Assembly: GCA_947460165.1 (NCBI GenBank)
Contig: CANHKH010000053.1
Coordinates: forward strand, 1 to 12,587
Length of the DNA: 12,587 nt
Reading direction: 5' to 3'
Source of the DNA: Comamonadaceae bacterium
Lineage (GTDB): Bacteria > Pseudomonadota > Gammaproteobacteria > Burkholderiales > Burkholderiaceae_C
Shown here: positions 1 to 6,547 of the stretch, piece after piece
Layout of the letters: each line of letters begins with the position of its first letter
Position numbering within the stretch: position 1 is the stretch's first letter
Program-made: the position numbers and the translations under genes
Notes under the pieces: generated by a model
The model's database searches: none
Told to the model about the DNA's origin: nothing
The model's input: the letters and a program-made list of their open reading frames with translations, nothing else

Positions 1-1
1 C

Positions 2-505
2 TTGGCGCTGGGCGACGCCACTGCGGATGTACTCACCGAGGCGGCTTTTGACGCCAGCTTTGCCGTCAACCTCAAAAGCGCCTGGTTTGCCGCCAAACAT
101 GCGCTGCCCTTCATGCGCGAGCAAGGCCACGGCTCGATTGTGAGCATTTCGTCGGTGGCCTCCATTCAGGCCTACCCCTTGCTCGGCTACAAAACCATGA
201 AGGCCGCGCTCAACGCCATGACAGAAAACATGGCCGCAGCCCATGCCAAACATGGCATTCGGGTCAACGCCATCTTGCCTGGCTTGATGAACACGCCCAT
301 GGCCATTGAAAACAGGGTGGCCAAGGGCCAGCGCCGAGAAGATGTGGTGGCCGACCGTGACCGCCGCATTCCCCTCAAAGGCAAGCAAGGCACGGGCTGG
401 GACGTGGCCCACGCCGCCTTGTTTTTGCATTCAGATGAGGCCAGCTTCATCACCGGTGTGACCTTGGTGGTGGACGGCGGGGAAACCATTGCCCACGGTC
501 ACTGA
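2..505 (+). CDS. Classical short-chain dehydrogenase/reductase, 3' part only (5' end outside window)
   Basis: This is the C-terminal two thirds (about 167 residues) of a classical SDR, normally near 250 residues, that reduces or oxidises a carbonyl/alcohol with NAD(P)(H) in the cytoplasm. The first in-window codon is TTG, but the gene is better read as cut by the window edge: the N-terminal TGxxxGIG cofactor loop and the NNAG motif are missing, while everything after them is present. Numbering from the window edge, a serine-rich strand (VSISSV, Ser50 as the likely catalytic Ser) is followed 13 residues later by Tyr63 in YKTMK with Lys67, so the catalytic triad is intact. The C-terminal half has the usual R-V-N-A-I-L-P-G segment and ends in a typical FITG...VDGG strand. 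It ends 223 bases before the next gene, so it may belong to a separate transcript. The substrate is not predictable. The family call is firm. Confidence 0.93.
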   Translation: MALGDATADVLTEAAFDASFAVNLKSAWFAAKHALPFMREQGHGSIVSISSVASIQAYPLLGYKTMKAALNAMTENMAAAHAKHGIRVNAILPGLMNTPMAIENRVAKGQRREDVVADRDRRIPLKGKQGTGWDVAHAALFLHSDEASFITGVTLVVDGGETIAHGH

Positions 506-728
506 CCTGTTGGGCCCGACGACTGCTGTCTTGTCTCAAAGGCCGCAAGAAATGGGCTGACTCAAGGCGCTTCGGAGACATCTGTGGGGCCGACTGCTGG
601 TTCTCCCGCTCTGTGTTGGCTGAGCGCAGACATAGAATTTGAAAGTATTTTTTGTGTGGGTTGGCTGATTTATTTCAGAACATCCATGCATGTGGTGTGT
701 GGGTATTTTTTTAGTTTTGGAGATCACT
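506..728 (+). promoter_or_regulatory. Intergenic spacer upstream of the CMD-family gene, presumed promoter region
   Basis: The 223-base gap has no credible gene. Its right half, about 629-715, is clearly richer in A/T than the flanking genes, with T-runs at 648-653 and around 706-712, as expected for a leader or promoter. I could not find a convincing -35/-10 pair at correct spacing. The word TTGGCTGA occurs at 616-623 and again at 661-668, and CGACTGCTG occurs at 520-528 and 591-599. These short direct repeats may be chance. No hairpin plus T-run terminator is evident after the upstream SDR. The promoter role is inferred only from gene spacing and composition. Confidence 0.3.
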
Positions 729-1106
729 ATGAACAAAGAAGTTTTTGAAAAAGGCCTGGCCGTTCGTCGCAAGGTGCTGGGCAATGAGTATGTGGACAAC
801 GCCCTCAAAAATGCAGACGCCTTCAGCCAGCCTTTGCAGGAATACGTCACCGAAGGTGCGTGGGGCAGCATTTGGACCCGTCCCGGCCTGGAACTCAAAA
901 CCCGCAGCATGCTCAATCTGGGCTTGTTGGCTGCGCTGAACCGCCCGCACGAATTGAAAGTTCACATCCGCGGCGCCATCAACAACGGCGTGACCAAAGA
1001 AGAAATTGCAGAAATCTTTTTGCAGACCGGCATGTATTGCGGCGTGCCTGTCGCGGTCGATTCATTTCGCCTGGCCCGCGAAGTGTTCGCCGACATGAAG
1101 ATTTAA
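729..1106 (+). CDS. Carboxymuconolactone decarboxylase (CMD/PcaC)-family protein
   Basis: This is a 125-residue protein, about the size of stand-alone gamma-carboxymuconolactone decarboxylases. The ATG at 729 is chosen because GGAG at 719-722 sits 6 bases upstream; an in-frame ATG at 690 has no such site. The family core is clear: a KTRSML...LAALNRP helix at about residues 57-73, then RGAINNGVTKEEI at 81-93, then LQTGMYCGVPVA at 98-109. There is one cysteine in that last motif (Cys104) and no CxxC, so this is the PcaC-like branch and not the AhpD peroxidase type. PcaC decarboxylates 4-carboxymuconolactone in the protocatechuate branch of the beta-ketoadipate pathway, but many relatives with the same fold act on other compounds. 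No other pca gene is visible here, so that exact reaction should not be assumed. It leads a rightward gene run. Confidence 0.85.
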   Translation: MNKEVFEKGLAVRRKVLGNEYVDNALKNADAFSQPLQEYVTEGAWGSIWTRPGLELKTRSMLNLGLLAALNRPHELKVHIRGAINNGVTKEEIAEIFLQTGMYCGVPVAVDSFRLAREVFADMKI

Positions 1107-1123
1107 GTCGCCACTCAACCCTG

Positions 1124-1142
1124 CCCCGGCCCGGCGCCGGGG
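1124..1142 (+). other. GC-rich inverted repeat (possible RNA hairpin) between the CMD-family gene and the next SDR
   Basis: CCCCGG at 1124-1129 and CCGGGG at 1137-1142 are perfect complements around a 7-base loop. An overlapping self-complementary 12-mer lies at 1130-1141. No T-run follows, so it is not a standard intrinsic terminator. In a transcript it could slow polymerase, protect the upstream message from 3' decay or occlude the next start. It lies 18 bases after the CMD-family stop and ends 7 bases before the GGAAGG ribosome site of the next gene. A chance structure in GC-rich DNA is possible. Confidence 0.3.
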
Positions 1143-1161
1143 TCTGCCTGGAAGGTCTGTT

Positions 1162-1917
1162 GTGAATCTGAATCTAGAGGGCAAACGCTGCTTGCTCACC
1201 GGCGCCAGCACCGGCATTGGCGTGGGCATTGCACACGCGCTGGCCCGCGAAGGCGTGAGTTTGGTGCTGACCGCCAGGCGCGCCGAACTGCTGGACAAAG
1301 TGGCCCAAGACATACAGCGCGACACCGGCCAGCTGCCTGTGGTGATCAGCGACGATTTGGTCGACCCGCAGTCTGTGCAGCGCCTCCATGAGCGCGTGAT
1401 GCAGCAGGTGGGCGGCATTGATATTTTGGTGAACAACGCTGGCGGCTCTCGCCCTTTCAAGCAATTGCATGTGCCCGAGTCCAGTTGGGTCGAGGCCATG
1501 GCTCTCAATTTCGAGCGGCCACGCCAGCTGGCAGAAGTGTTCATCGACGACATGATGGCCAGGCACTGGGGCCGCATCATCAACATCACCGGCAAAAGCG
1601 AGCCCGACCAAGTCAATGGTGCGTTTTGCGCCAAGGCCGCCCTGCACAGCTGGGCCAAAGGCTTTTCGCGCATGGTGGGGCCGCACGGCATCACGGTCAA
1701 CTGCATTCCGCCGGGGCACATTGATTCTGAGCAGATACAGCGCAACCATTCGGCCGCTTTTCGCCAGGACCAGATCGACAACCACATTCCCATGCGCCGT
1801 TATGGCCAACCGGAAGACATGGCCCACTTGGTGTGCTTTCTGGCCTCAGACCTCGCCAGCTACATCACGGGCACCTTGATCCCTGTCGACGGTGGTTTGC
1901 GCCGCTACCAGTTTTAA
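1162..1917 (+). CDS. SDR-family oxidoreductase with non-canonical catalytic site
   Basis: This is a 251-residue Rossmann-fold SDR. It starts at GTG 1162, supported by a strong GGAAGG at 1150-1155 with 6-base spacing. The cofactor loop TGASTGIG (13-20), NNAG (91-94) and the structural Asn116 are normal, so NAD(P) binding is expected. The catalytic strand reads NITGKSEP (141-148) and the usual YxxxK helix reads AFCAK (154-158): Lys158 is kept, but the tyrosine position is Ala154. The Ser-to-Tyr segment is also about two residues shorter than in FabG-type enzymes. The partial SDR at the left edge of this window has a complete Ser/Tyr/Lys set, so this is a property of this protein and not of the family at large. 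The rest, including a TVNCIPPG segment and the YITG...VDGG end, is normal. It may use another acid/base residue, be a specialised subfamily, or be a non-reductase. It is annotated as an SDR with high confidence and with unknown reaction. Confidence 0.9.
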   Translation: MNLNLEGKRCLLTGASTGIGVGIAHALAREGVSLVLTARRAELLDKVAQDIQRDTGQLPVVISDDLVDPQSVQRLHERVMQQVGGIDILVNNAGGSRPFKQLHVPESSWVEAMALNFERPRQLAEVFIDDMMARHWGRIINITGKSEPDQVNGAFCAKAALHSWAKGFSRMVGPHGITVNCIPPGHIDSEQIQRNHSAAFRQDQIDNHIPMRRYGQPEDMAHLVCFLASDLASYITGTLIPVDGGLRRYQF

Positions 1918-1924
1918 GCCCGCC

Positions 1925-3064
1925 ATGAGCACCTCTTCTTTGCGCGCCAGTGTGGTTGGCGTGGGCAACACCCGGTACGGGGTCATGCCTGACATGGATG
2001 CCTACGACCTGGGCTTGTGGGCCTTGAAAGACGCCTTGGCCGATGCCGGCCTGGATTTTTCAGACATCGACGGCCTGATTCTGAACCGCATCCCCGACTA
2101 CCAGCGCTTTGCCGAGCTGTGCGGCATCAACCCGCAGTACACCTTGACCACGCCCGGTCACGGGCGCTTCAGCGGCATCTGCATCCAGACCGCGGCCGCC
2201 GTGTTGCAGGCCGGCTTGGCCAAAACCGTGGCCCTGGTCTATGGCAACAACGGCAAATCGGCCGGTGCGCGTTACGGCGGCGACAGCGACAACTACGGCA
2301 GCGGCGGCGCAGGCCTGTGGTTTCCTTACGGCATGACCTCGCCAGGCGCCTTCCACGCCCTCATGTGGCAGCGCCACATGGCGCAGTACGGCACGAGGCC
2401 CGAGCAAATGGCCGAAGTCTCCATGGCCTTTAGACACCATGCCAGCCTCAATCCGCAGGCGGTCAAGCGCACCCCTTTTGGCCTGGACGAGTATTTGGAC
2501 GCCCGCTTTGTCTGCGAGCCCTTGCGCCTGCTGGACTACTGCCTCATCAATGATGGCGGGGTGGCCATGGTCATGACCTTGTCCGACCGCGCGCGGGACC
2601 TGCGCCAAACGCCTGTGCAGCTGGCGGCCTTTGCGCAGCGTTCGCGCTTTGTGGATTCGGCTTTCCCCCCCGAGGATTTTTGGCACGAGCCCATGCAGCA
2701 GGCCGCCGAGCAGACCTTTGCACAAGCGGGTATCTCGCACGCCGATGTGGACGCCTTGATGGTCTACGACAACTTTGCGCCCACGGTCATGTTCAGCCTG
2801 GAGGGCTTTGGCTACTGCCCCGTGGGGGAGAGCGGCTCTTTTGTTCAAGATGGCCGGCTCAAGCTGGGCGGACAGTTCCCCACCAACACCTCAGGCGGGC
2901 ATTTGTCAGAGTCCTACATGCAGGGCTGGGCGCTCAATGTGGAGGCGGTGCGCCAGTTGCGCGGTCAATGCGGCGAGCGCCAGGTGCCGGGCGCCGAGTT
3001 TGTTCATTACATGGCGGCCGCCCCGGTGGTCAGCTCCATTCTTTACACCACCCATGAGCGATAA
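1925..3064 (+). CDS. Thiolase-fold protein of the SCP2/lipid-transfer type (putative acyl-CoA thiolase or retro-aldolase)
   Basis: This is a 379-residue protein with the wording of SCP-2-type thiolases that pair with DUF35 proteins: VVGVGNTRYG (10-19), an ALADAGL...DIDGLI N-terminal helix/strand (37-52), NDGGVAMVM (209-217), the NTSGG loop (321-325) and the C-terminal VEAVRQLRG helix (339-347). Start ATG 1925 follows the SDR stop by 7 bases. Biosynthetic and degradative thiolases use a nucleophilic Cys in a CxSGG-like turn; here the aligned turn reads GRFSG (80-84), putting Arg81 where Cys is expected. The downstream GH dyad region reads SESYMQG (328-334), putting Tyr331 in place of His. This suggests a repurposed active site, as known for the steroid side-chain aldolase Ltp2, which is also a thiolase-fold protein working with a DUF35 domain. 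The aldolase role is inferred; the fold and partner are well supported. The stop overlaps the next gene by 11 bases. Confidence 0.88.
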   Translation: MSTSSLRASVVGVGNTRYGVMPDMDAYDLGLWALKDALADAGLDFSDIDGLILNRIPDYQRFAELCGINPQYTLTTPGHGRFSGICIQTAAAVLQAGLAKTVALVYGNNGKSAGARYGGDSDNYGSGGAGLWFPYGMTSPGAFHALMWQRHMAQYGTRPEQMAEVSMAFRHHASLNPQAVKRTPFGLDEYLDARFVCEPLRLLDYCLINDGGVAMVMTLSDRARDLRQTPVQLAAFAQRSRFVDSAFPPEDFWHEPMQQAAEQTFAQAGISHADVDALMVYDNFAPTVMFSLEGFGYCPVGESGSFVQDGRLKLGGQFPTNTSGGHLSESYMQGWALNVEAVRQLRGQCGERQVPGAEFVHYMAAAPVVSSILYTTHER

Positions 3065-3503
3065 GCCCGCCCCCCCAGCCACCGTGGGCAAGCCACTGCC
3101 CGATGTGGCCGACCCGTTCAACGCGCGCTTTTGGCAGGGCTTGGGCCAGAACCGCTTGCTGCTGCAGACCTGCAGCGATTGCCGGTCGCCGCGCTTTCCA
3201 GCGTCGCGCTACTGCCCGCACTGCCACAGCGAAGCCTGCGAGTGGCTGGACGCCGATGGCGCGGGTGTGGTGGTGTCTTTTTGCACCTTTCACAAGGCCT
3301 ACTGGCCGGGCTTTGCCGCAGAAGTGCCGTATTCGGTGGTGCAAGTGCGCCTGAACAACGGCGTGCAGTTTTTTTCCAACCTGGTGGGGGTGCCAACGGC
3401 GCACATCGTCATAGGCATGAAGGTGCAGCCGGTGTTCGAGCGGGTCATTGGGACTGAGCACACGGTGCTGAAATTCAAACCAGTGGAGGGTCTTGTGCCA
3501 TGA
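3054..3503 (+). CDS. Zinc-ribbon/OB-fold (DUF35) protein, partner of the upstream thiolase
   Basis: This is a 149-residue DUF35-family protein. An N-terminal helix (PFNARFWQGL, 21-30) precedes a zinc ribbon with CSDC (Cys40, Cys43) and CPHC (Cys54, Cys57), followed by an OB-fold of about 70 residues that includes a typical VPYSVVQVRL strand (91-100) and a C-terminal VFERV strand. Such proteins form complexes with thiolase-fold enzymes, for example the DUF35 part of ChsH2 with Ltp2, and are thought to position the acyl-CoA. The ATG at 3054 lies inside the end of the thiolase gene in another frame (11-base overlap), which indicates translational coupling and obligate co-production. The next gene starts in the ATGA overlap at its stop. 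It is not fused to a MaoC hydratase domain as in some ChsH2-like proteins, and no hydratase is visible in the window. Confidence 0.92.
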   Translation: MSDKPAPPATVGKPLPDVADPFNARFWQGLGQNRLLLQTCSDCRSPRFPASRYCPHCHSEACEWLDADGAGVVVSFCTFHKAYWPGFAAEVPYSVVQVRLNNGVQFFSNLVGVPTAHIVIGMKVQPVFERVIGTEHTVLKFKPVEGLVP

Positions 3504-4540
3504 AAGCCGTGATGGTGAACCAGCCCGGCGATGTGTCCGCCTTGGTGCATGTCGACCTGCCCGATCCTGAGCCCCAGGACCATGAAGTGGTGCTGGAGGT
3601 GCACAGCTGCGGCGTGTGCTTTCATGACGTGCTGACCCGCAACGGCACGCTCAAGGCCGGCGTGCGCCTGCCCTGCGTGCTCGGCCACGAGGTGGCGGGC
3701 ACGGTGGTGGCGCTGGGCTCGCACGCGCGGGGCTTCAAGCTGGGGGACAGGGTCGCCACGACGCAGCGCTCCTACATTTGCGGGCACTGCAGATTCTGCC
3801 GCTCGGGCTTTGAGCCGCTGTGCACCGAGCGCGTGTTTCTCGGCGACGTGGGCGTGGCGGGCGGCTATGCCGAGTACCTGGCCATCGCGGCCGATTGCAT
3901 TGCCCAGGTGCCCGATGGCGTGGACCTGGACCATGCGGCAGTGGCCGCCTGCGCGGTGGGGACGGTCTTGAATGCCATTCGCGATGTGGGCAAGGTGCAA
4001 ATGGGCGAAACCGTTCTGGTCACCGGCGCTGGTGGCGGCCTGGGCCTGCACGCCATTCAAGTGGCGCGCCTGGCGGGGGCACGCGTGCTGGCGCAGACCA
4101 CTTCGGCCGACAAGGTGGACTTGATTCGCCAAATGGGCGCGCACGAGGTGGTGCTGCACGCGCGGGGCGAGCCTTTTGCGCCCTTGGTGCGCGAATTGAC
4201 TCGGGGGCAGGGCGTGGACGTGATCGTCGACAACGTGGGCACCCTCTTGTTTGACGACATGCGCAAGAGCCTGGGGATTCAGGGCCGCTGGTTGATGATT
4301 GGGCAGCTCAATGGTGACTTTGTGCCCTTCAACCCGGCGCAATTTTTCTTGAAGAATCAGTCATTGCTGTCCGTCACCAGCACCTCCCGCCGTCAGCTCG
4401 AAGATGTGCTGGTGCTGATGCAGCGCGGCCAGATCACGCCCGTGATCGAGCGCAAGCTGCCTTTGAGCGAAGTGGCCCAAGCTCACCTGGCGGTGGAGGC
4501 CGGTCAGACCACGGGCCGTTGGCTGGTCTCGCCCCGCTAG
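3500..4540 (+). CDS. Zinc-dependent alcohol dehydrogenase (medium-chain dehydrogenase/reductase)
   Basis: This 346-residue cytoplasmic enzyme should interconvert an alcohol and an aldehyde or ketone with NAD(P). The GroES-like domain carries the catalytic zinc set: Cys40 in GVCFHD, His63-Glu64 in LGHEVAGT, and a likely third ligand Cys150. The structural zinc lobe is complete, with Cys94, Cys97, Cys100 and Cys108 in the expected CxxCxxCx7C spacing. The Rossmann loop is GAGGGLG (175-181). The length is typical for the family. The start is fixed by an ATGA overlap with the DUF35 stop and by GGAGGG at 3485-3490. As last gene of the rightward run it faces a leftward aldehyde dehydrogenase 27 bases away. 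The two could act in sequence, alcohol to aldehyde to acid, although they are on different transcripts. The substrate is unknown; the class is certain. Confidence 0.95.
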   Translation: MKAVMVNQPGDVSALVHVDLPDPEPQDHEVVLEVHSCGVCFHDVLTRNGTLKAGVRLPCVLGHEVAGTVVALGSHARGFKLGDRVATTQRSYICGHCRFCRSGFEPLCTERVFLGDVGVAGGYAEYLAIAADCIAQVPDGVDLDHAAVAACAVGTVLNAIRDVGKVQMGETVLVTGAGGGLGLHAIQVARLAGARVLAQTTSADKVDLIRQMGAHEVVLHARGEPFAPLVRELTRGQGVDVIVDNVGTLLFDDMRKSLGIQGRWLMIGQLNGDFVPFNPAQFFLKNQSLLSVTSTSRRQLEDVLVLMQRGQITPVIERKLPLSEVAQAHLAVEAGQTTGRWLVSPR

Positions 4541-4553
4541 GCGCAGTGCGCCT
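4539..4553. terminator. Perfect 15-base palindrome between convergent genes (possible bidirectional terminator)
   Basis: AGGCGCA at 4539-4545 and TGCGCCT at 4547-4553 are exact reverse complements around one central G. As RNA this would be a 5-6 bp GC stem with a 3-5 base loop, and it is the same on both strands. It begins inside the TAG stop of the alcohol dehydrogenase gene and sits 15 bases beyond the end of the convergent aldehyde dehydrogenase gene. That is the right place for a shared transcription stop. There is no T-run on either side, so intrinsic termination is doubtful. It might instead act as an mRNA 3' end stabiliser, or be chance. Confidence 0.35.
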
Positions 4554-4567
4554 GCAGGGCAAGGCTC

Positions 4568-6052
4568 TTAGCGCATGATGAAGGGGTTGGCCGGCGCGTC
4601 CTCGGAGTAAGACATCCAGACGCTCTTGGTTTCCAGGTACTGCCTGACCGCTTCTATGCCGCTTTCCCGGCCTATGCCCGAATGCTTCATGCCACCAAAA
4701 GGCATCATGTAGCTGATCGCGCGGTAGGTGTTCACCCACACCGTGCCGGCTTTCAAGGCCTTGGACATGCGCATGGCCCGGCCTATGTCGCGGGTCCACA
4801 CGCCCGCAGCCAGGCCGTAAATCGTGTCGTTGCCGATGGCAATCGCCTCGGCCTCATCTTCAAATCCAATGATGGACAACACCGGGCCAAACACCTCTTC
4901 CCGGGCAATGCGCATCTGGGGCGTGACGTCGGTGTAAATGGTGGGCTCGACAAACTGGCCGCCGGTGAGCTCGGCCGAAGGCTGGGCCGGGCCACCGCCC
5001 AAGATGCAGCGCGCACCTTCGCCCTGGGCAATCGCCATGTAGTCGATGATTTTTTGGAACTGCGCGGGCGTGGTGACCGGGCCAATGTTGGTGTCTGCCC
5101 GCATGGGGTCGCCCTTGCGCGCCGAGGCGCCCAGGGCCGCCACCTTGTGGGTGAATTCTTCTTTGATGGAGTTTTGCACCAGCAGGCGCGAGCCTGCGAT
5201 GCAGGTCTGCCCCGTGGCCGCAAAAATGCCCGAAATGGCACCGGCGGCGGCCTTGTCCAGGTCACAGTCGTCGAACACGATGTTGGGCGACTTGCCGCCC
5301 AGCTCCAGCGCCACCCGCTTCATGGTTTTGGCGGCCTGCGCGTAAATGCGGGCGCCCGTGGCGTCCGAGCCCGTGAAGGTGATTTTGGCGACATCGGGGT
5401 GGTCGACCAAGGCCGACCCCGCTTCGGCGCCCAGCCCAGTGACGACGTTGAACACGCCATTGGGAAAGCCCGCCTCCCGCGTGAGCGCGGCGAACTCCAG
5501 CGTGGAGACCGAGGCGAACTCGCTGGGCTTGACGACCACGGTGCAACCGGCGGCAATGGCGGGCGCGCACTTCCAGGCAATGAAGAGCAGGGGCGAGTTC
5601 CAGGCGGTGAGCGCGCCCACCACGCCCACGGGCTCGTGCCGGGTAAAGGCCATCATGTCTGGCTTGTCGATGGGCATGACAGCGCCCTCTATCTTGTCGG
5701 CCAAGCCGCCAAAGTAGCGCCACCACTCCGGGTGGTAGTTGAGCTGGCCGCGCATTTCCGCCAACAGCTTGCCGTTGTCGCGCACCTCGATTTCAGCCAG
5801 GCGTTCGGCGTTGGCTGCCACCAGGTCGGCCAGCTTGAGCATGAGCTTGCCGCGCTGGGTGGCCGTCATGCTGGCCCAGGGGCCAGAGCTCATGGCGCGG
5901 GAGGCGGCTTGCACCGCGCGGTCCACGTCGCGCGCGTCGCCGCGAGCGATCTGGGCCCAGGGCTGGCCCTTGTAGGGGTCCATGCTGTCCATCCATTGGC
6001 CGCCCAGGGGCTGGACGTACTCGCCGTCGATGAAGTGGTGGTAGGTCTTCAC
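4568..6052 (-). CDS. NAD(P)-dependent aldehyde dehydrogenase
   Basis: This is a 494-residue ALDH-superfamily enzyme of full length that oxidises an aldehyde to the acid. Key residues are all present: Asn152 in TAWNSP, Lys175 in VVKPSE for cofactor binding, the FTGS turn (226-229), general base Glu250 in LELGGKSPN, and nucleophile Cys284 in TGQTCIAGSR. The start is GTG (6052-6050 on the reverse strand), supported by an AAGG-type ribosome site (reverse complement of CCTTG, 6061-6065) with 8-base spacing. It is the last gene of a five-gene leftward run, 56 bases after the lipocalin-like gene. Within the cluster it most likely takes the aldehyde made by an alcohol dehydrogenase or monooxygenase step. 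The wording resembles betaine-aldehyde or broad-range ALDHs, but substrate assignment from sequence alone is not reliable. Confidence 0.96.
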   Translation of the reverse strand: MKTYHHFIDGEYVQPLGGQWMDSMDPYKGQPWAQIARGDARDVDRAVQAASRAMSSGPWASMTATQRGKLMLKLADLVAANAERLAEIEVRDNGKLLAEMRGQLNYHPEWWRYFGGLADKIEGAVMPIDKPDMMAFTRHEPVGVVGALTAWNSPLLFIAWKCAPAIAAGCTVVVKPSEFASVSTLEFAALTREAGFPNGVFNVVTGLGAEAGSALVDHPDVAKITFTGSDATGARIYAQAAKTMKRVALELGGKSPNIVFDDCDLDKAAAGAISGIFAATGQTCIAGSRLLVQNSIKEEFTHKVAALGASARKGDPMRADTNIGPVTTPAQFQKIIDYMAIAQGEGARCILGGGPAQPSAELTGGQFVEPTIYTDVTPQMRIAREEVFGPVLSIIGFEDEAEAIAIGNDTIYGLAAGVWTRDIGRAMRMSKALKAGTVWVNTYRAISYMMPFGGMKHSGIGRESGIEAVRQYLETKSVWMSYSEDAPANPFIMR

Positions 6053-6108
6053 GTCAAATGCCTTGTGTCAAAGTAGGTTGAATATCAATGGGGGGCTGGG
6101 CAGCGCGC

Positions 6109-6492
6109 TCAGGGCGACCAGACTTTGCTCCACAGCAATTCCCGTTGCTCCATGCGCTCGCCGTAGAGGCGGGCTGGCGGCCTGAGCATGATCTGGCTGC
6201 CCACCACCGAGACTTGCCGCACCTCGTGCTGGCCCACCCGGTGGGCGTCGGAGGCGATGTCCACCAAACAGTCGAGCACCCCGCCCTCAAAGCTGAAGAC
6301 GCCGCCATAAGACATGTAGTCGCGCTTGCGCGTGACCACGGCGTCGCCGTTGCACAGCGACGCCAGCATCCGGTCGCCTGAAAACGCGATTTGCCCGATG
6401 GGGTTGGAGCCATAGGGTGCAGGCAGGGCCTGCCCGTTCACGTCCCAGGAACGCGCTTCGTCCAGCCGCCAAAGACCTTGTAAATCAACCAT
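6109..6492 (-). CDS. Lipocalin-like domain protein
   Basis: This is a 127-residue protein starting at ATG 6492 (reverse strand), with an AAGG ribosome site about 8 bases upstream. The same frame is open further upstream, but that stretch is antisense-like and overlaps the monooxygenase gene. It opens with MVDLQGLWRLDEARSWD, the short signature of the small bacterial lipocalin-like family: a G-x-W strand, then alternating beta strands such as GQIAFSGDRMLASL and YMSYGGVFSFEGG. It ends in strands rich in charged residues. No signal peptide or membrane segment is visible, so it is probably cytoplasmic. Relatives are often of unknown function; a beta-barrel of this size may bind a hydrophobic small molecule or catalyse an isomerisation or dehydration. 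Its position between a flavin monooxygenase and an aldehyde dehydrogenase suggests a role with a pathway intermediate, which is inference. Confidence 0.75.
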   Translation of the reverse strand: MVDLQGLWRLDEARSWDVNGQALPAPYGSNPIGQIAFSGDRMLASLCNGDAVVTRKRDYMSYGGVFSFEGGVLDCLVDIASDAHRVGQHEVRQVSVVGSQIMLRPPARLYGERMEQRELLWSKVWSP

Positions 6493-6547
6493 GGAAATCG
6501 CCTTGAAAGTATGTGTGTGAAGGACACCTGGGCACAGACGCCGGTCT

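Noticed and set aside
2..505. Reading the first gene as a complete protein starting at TTG 2
   Set aside because: The cofactor-binding N-terminal third of the SDR fold is missing and the frame continues to the window edge, so it is a partial gene.
520..599. CGACTGCTG direct repeat at 520-528 and 591-599
   Set aside because: Nine bases repeated once, with no extended similarity or symmetry, is within what chance gives in GC-rich DNA.
684..712. Intrinsic terminator from CATGCATG and the following T-run
   Set aside because: The possible stem is only about 3 bp and the T-run is some 10 bases away, directly before the ribosome site of the CMD-family gene.
729..1106. AhpD-like alkylhydroperoxidase
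   Set aside because: There is only one cysteine in the active region and no CxxC pair.
3299..4342. Open frame of 347 codons on the minus strand
   Set aside because: It is antisense to the DUF35 and alcohol dehydrogenase genes and has His/Ala/Gln-rich composition with no motif or ribosome site. Other such shadows lie at 1062-1793, 1174-1827, 2060-2848, 7322-7837 and 8266-8997.
4682..6076. Long open frame (464 codons) on the plus strand
   Set aside because: It is exactly antisense to the aldehyde dehydrogenase gene, whose motifs are all intact. Its translation is rich in His, Gly, Arg and Ala without any domain, as expected for a shadow frame in GC-rich DNA.
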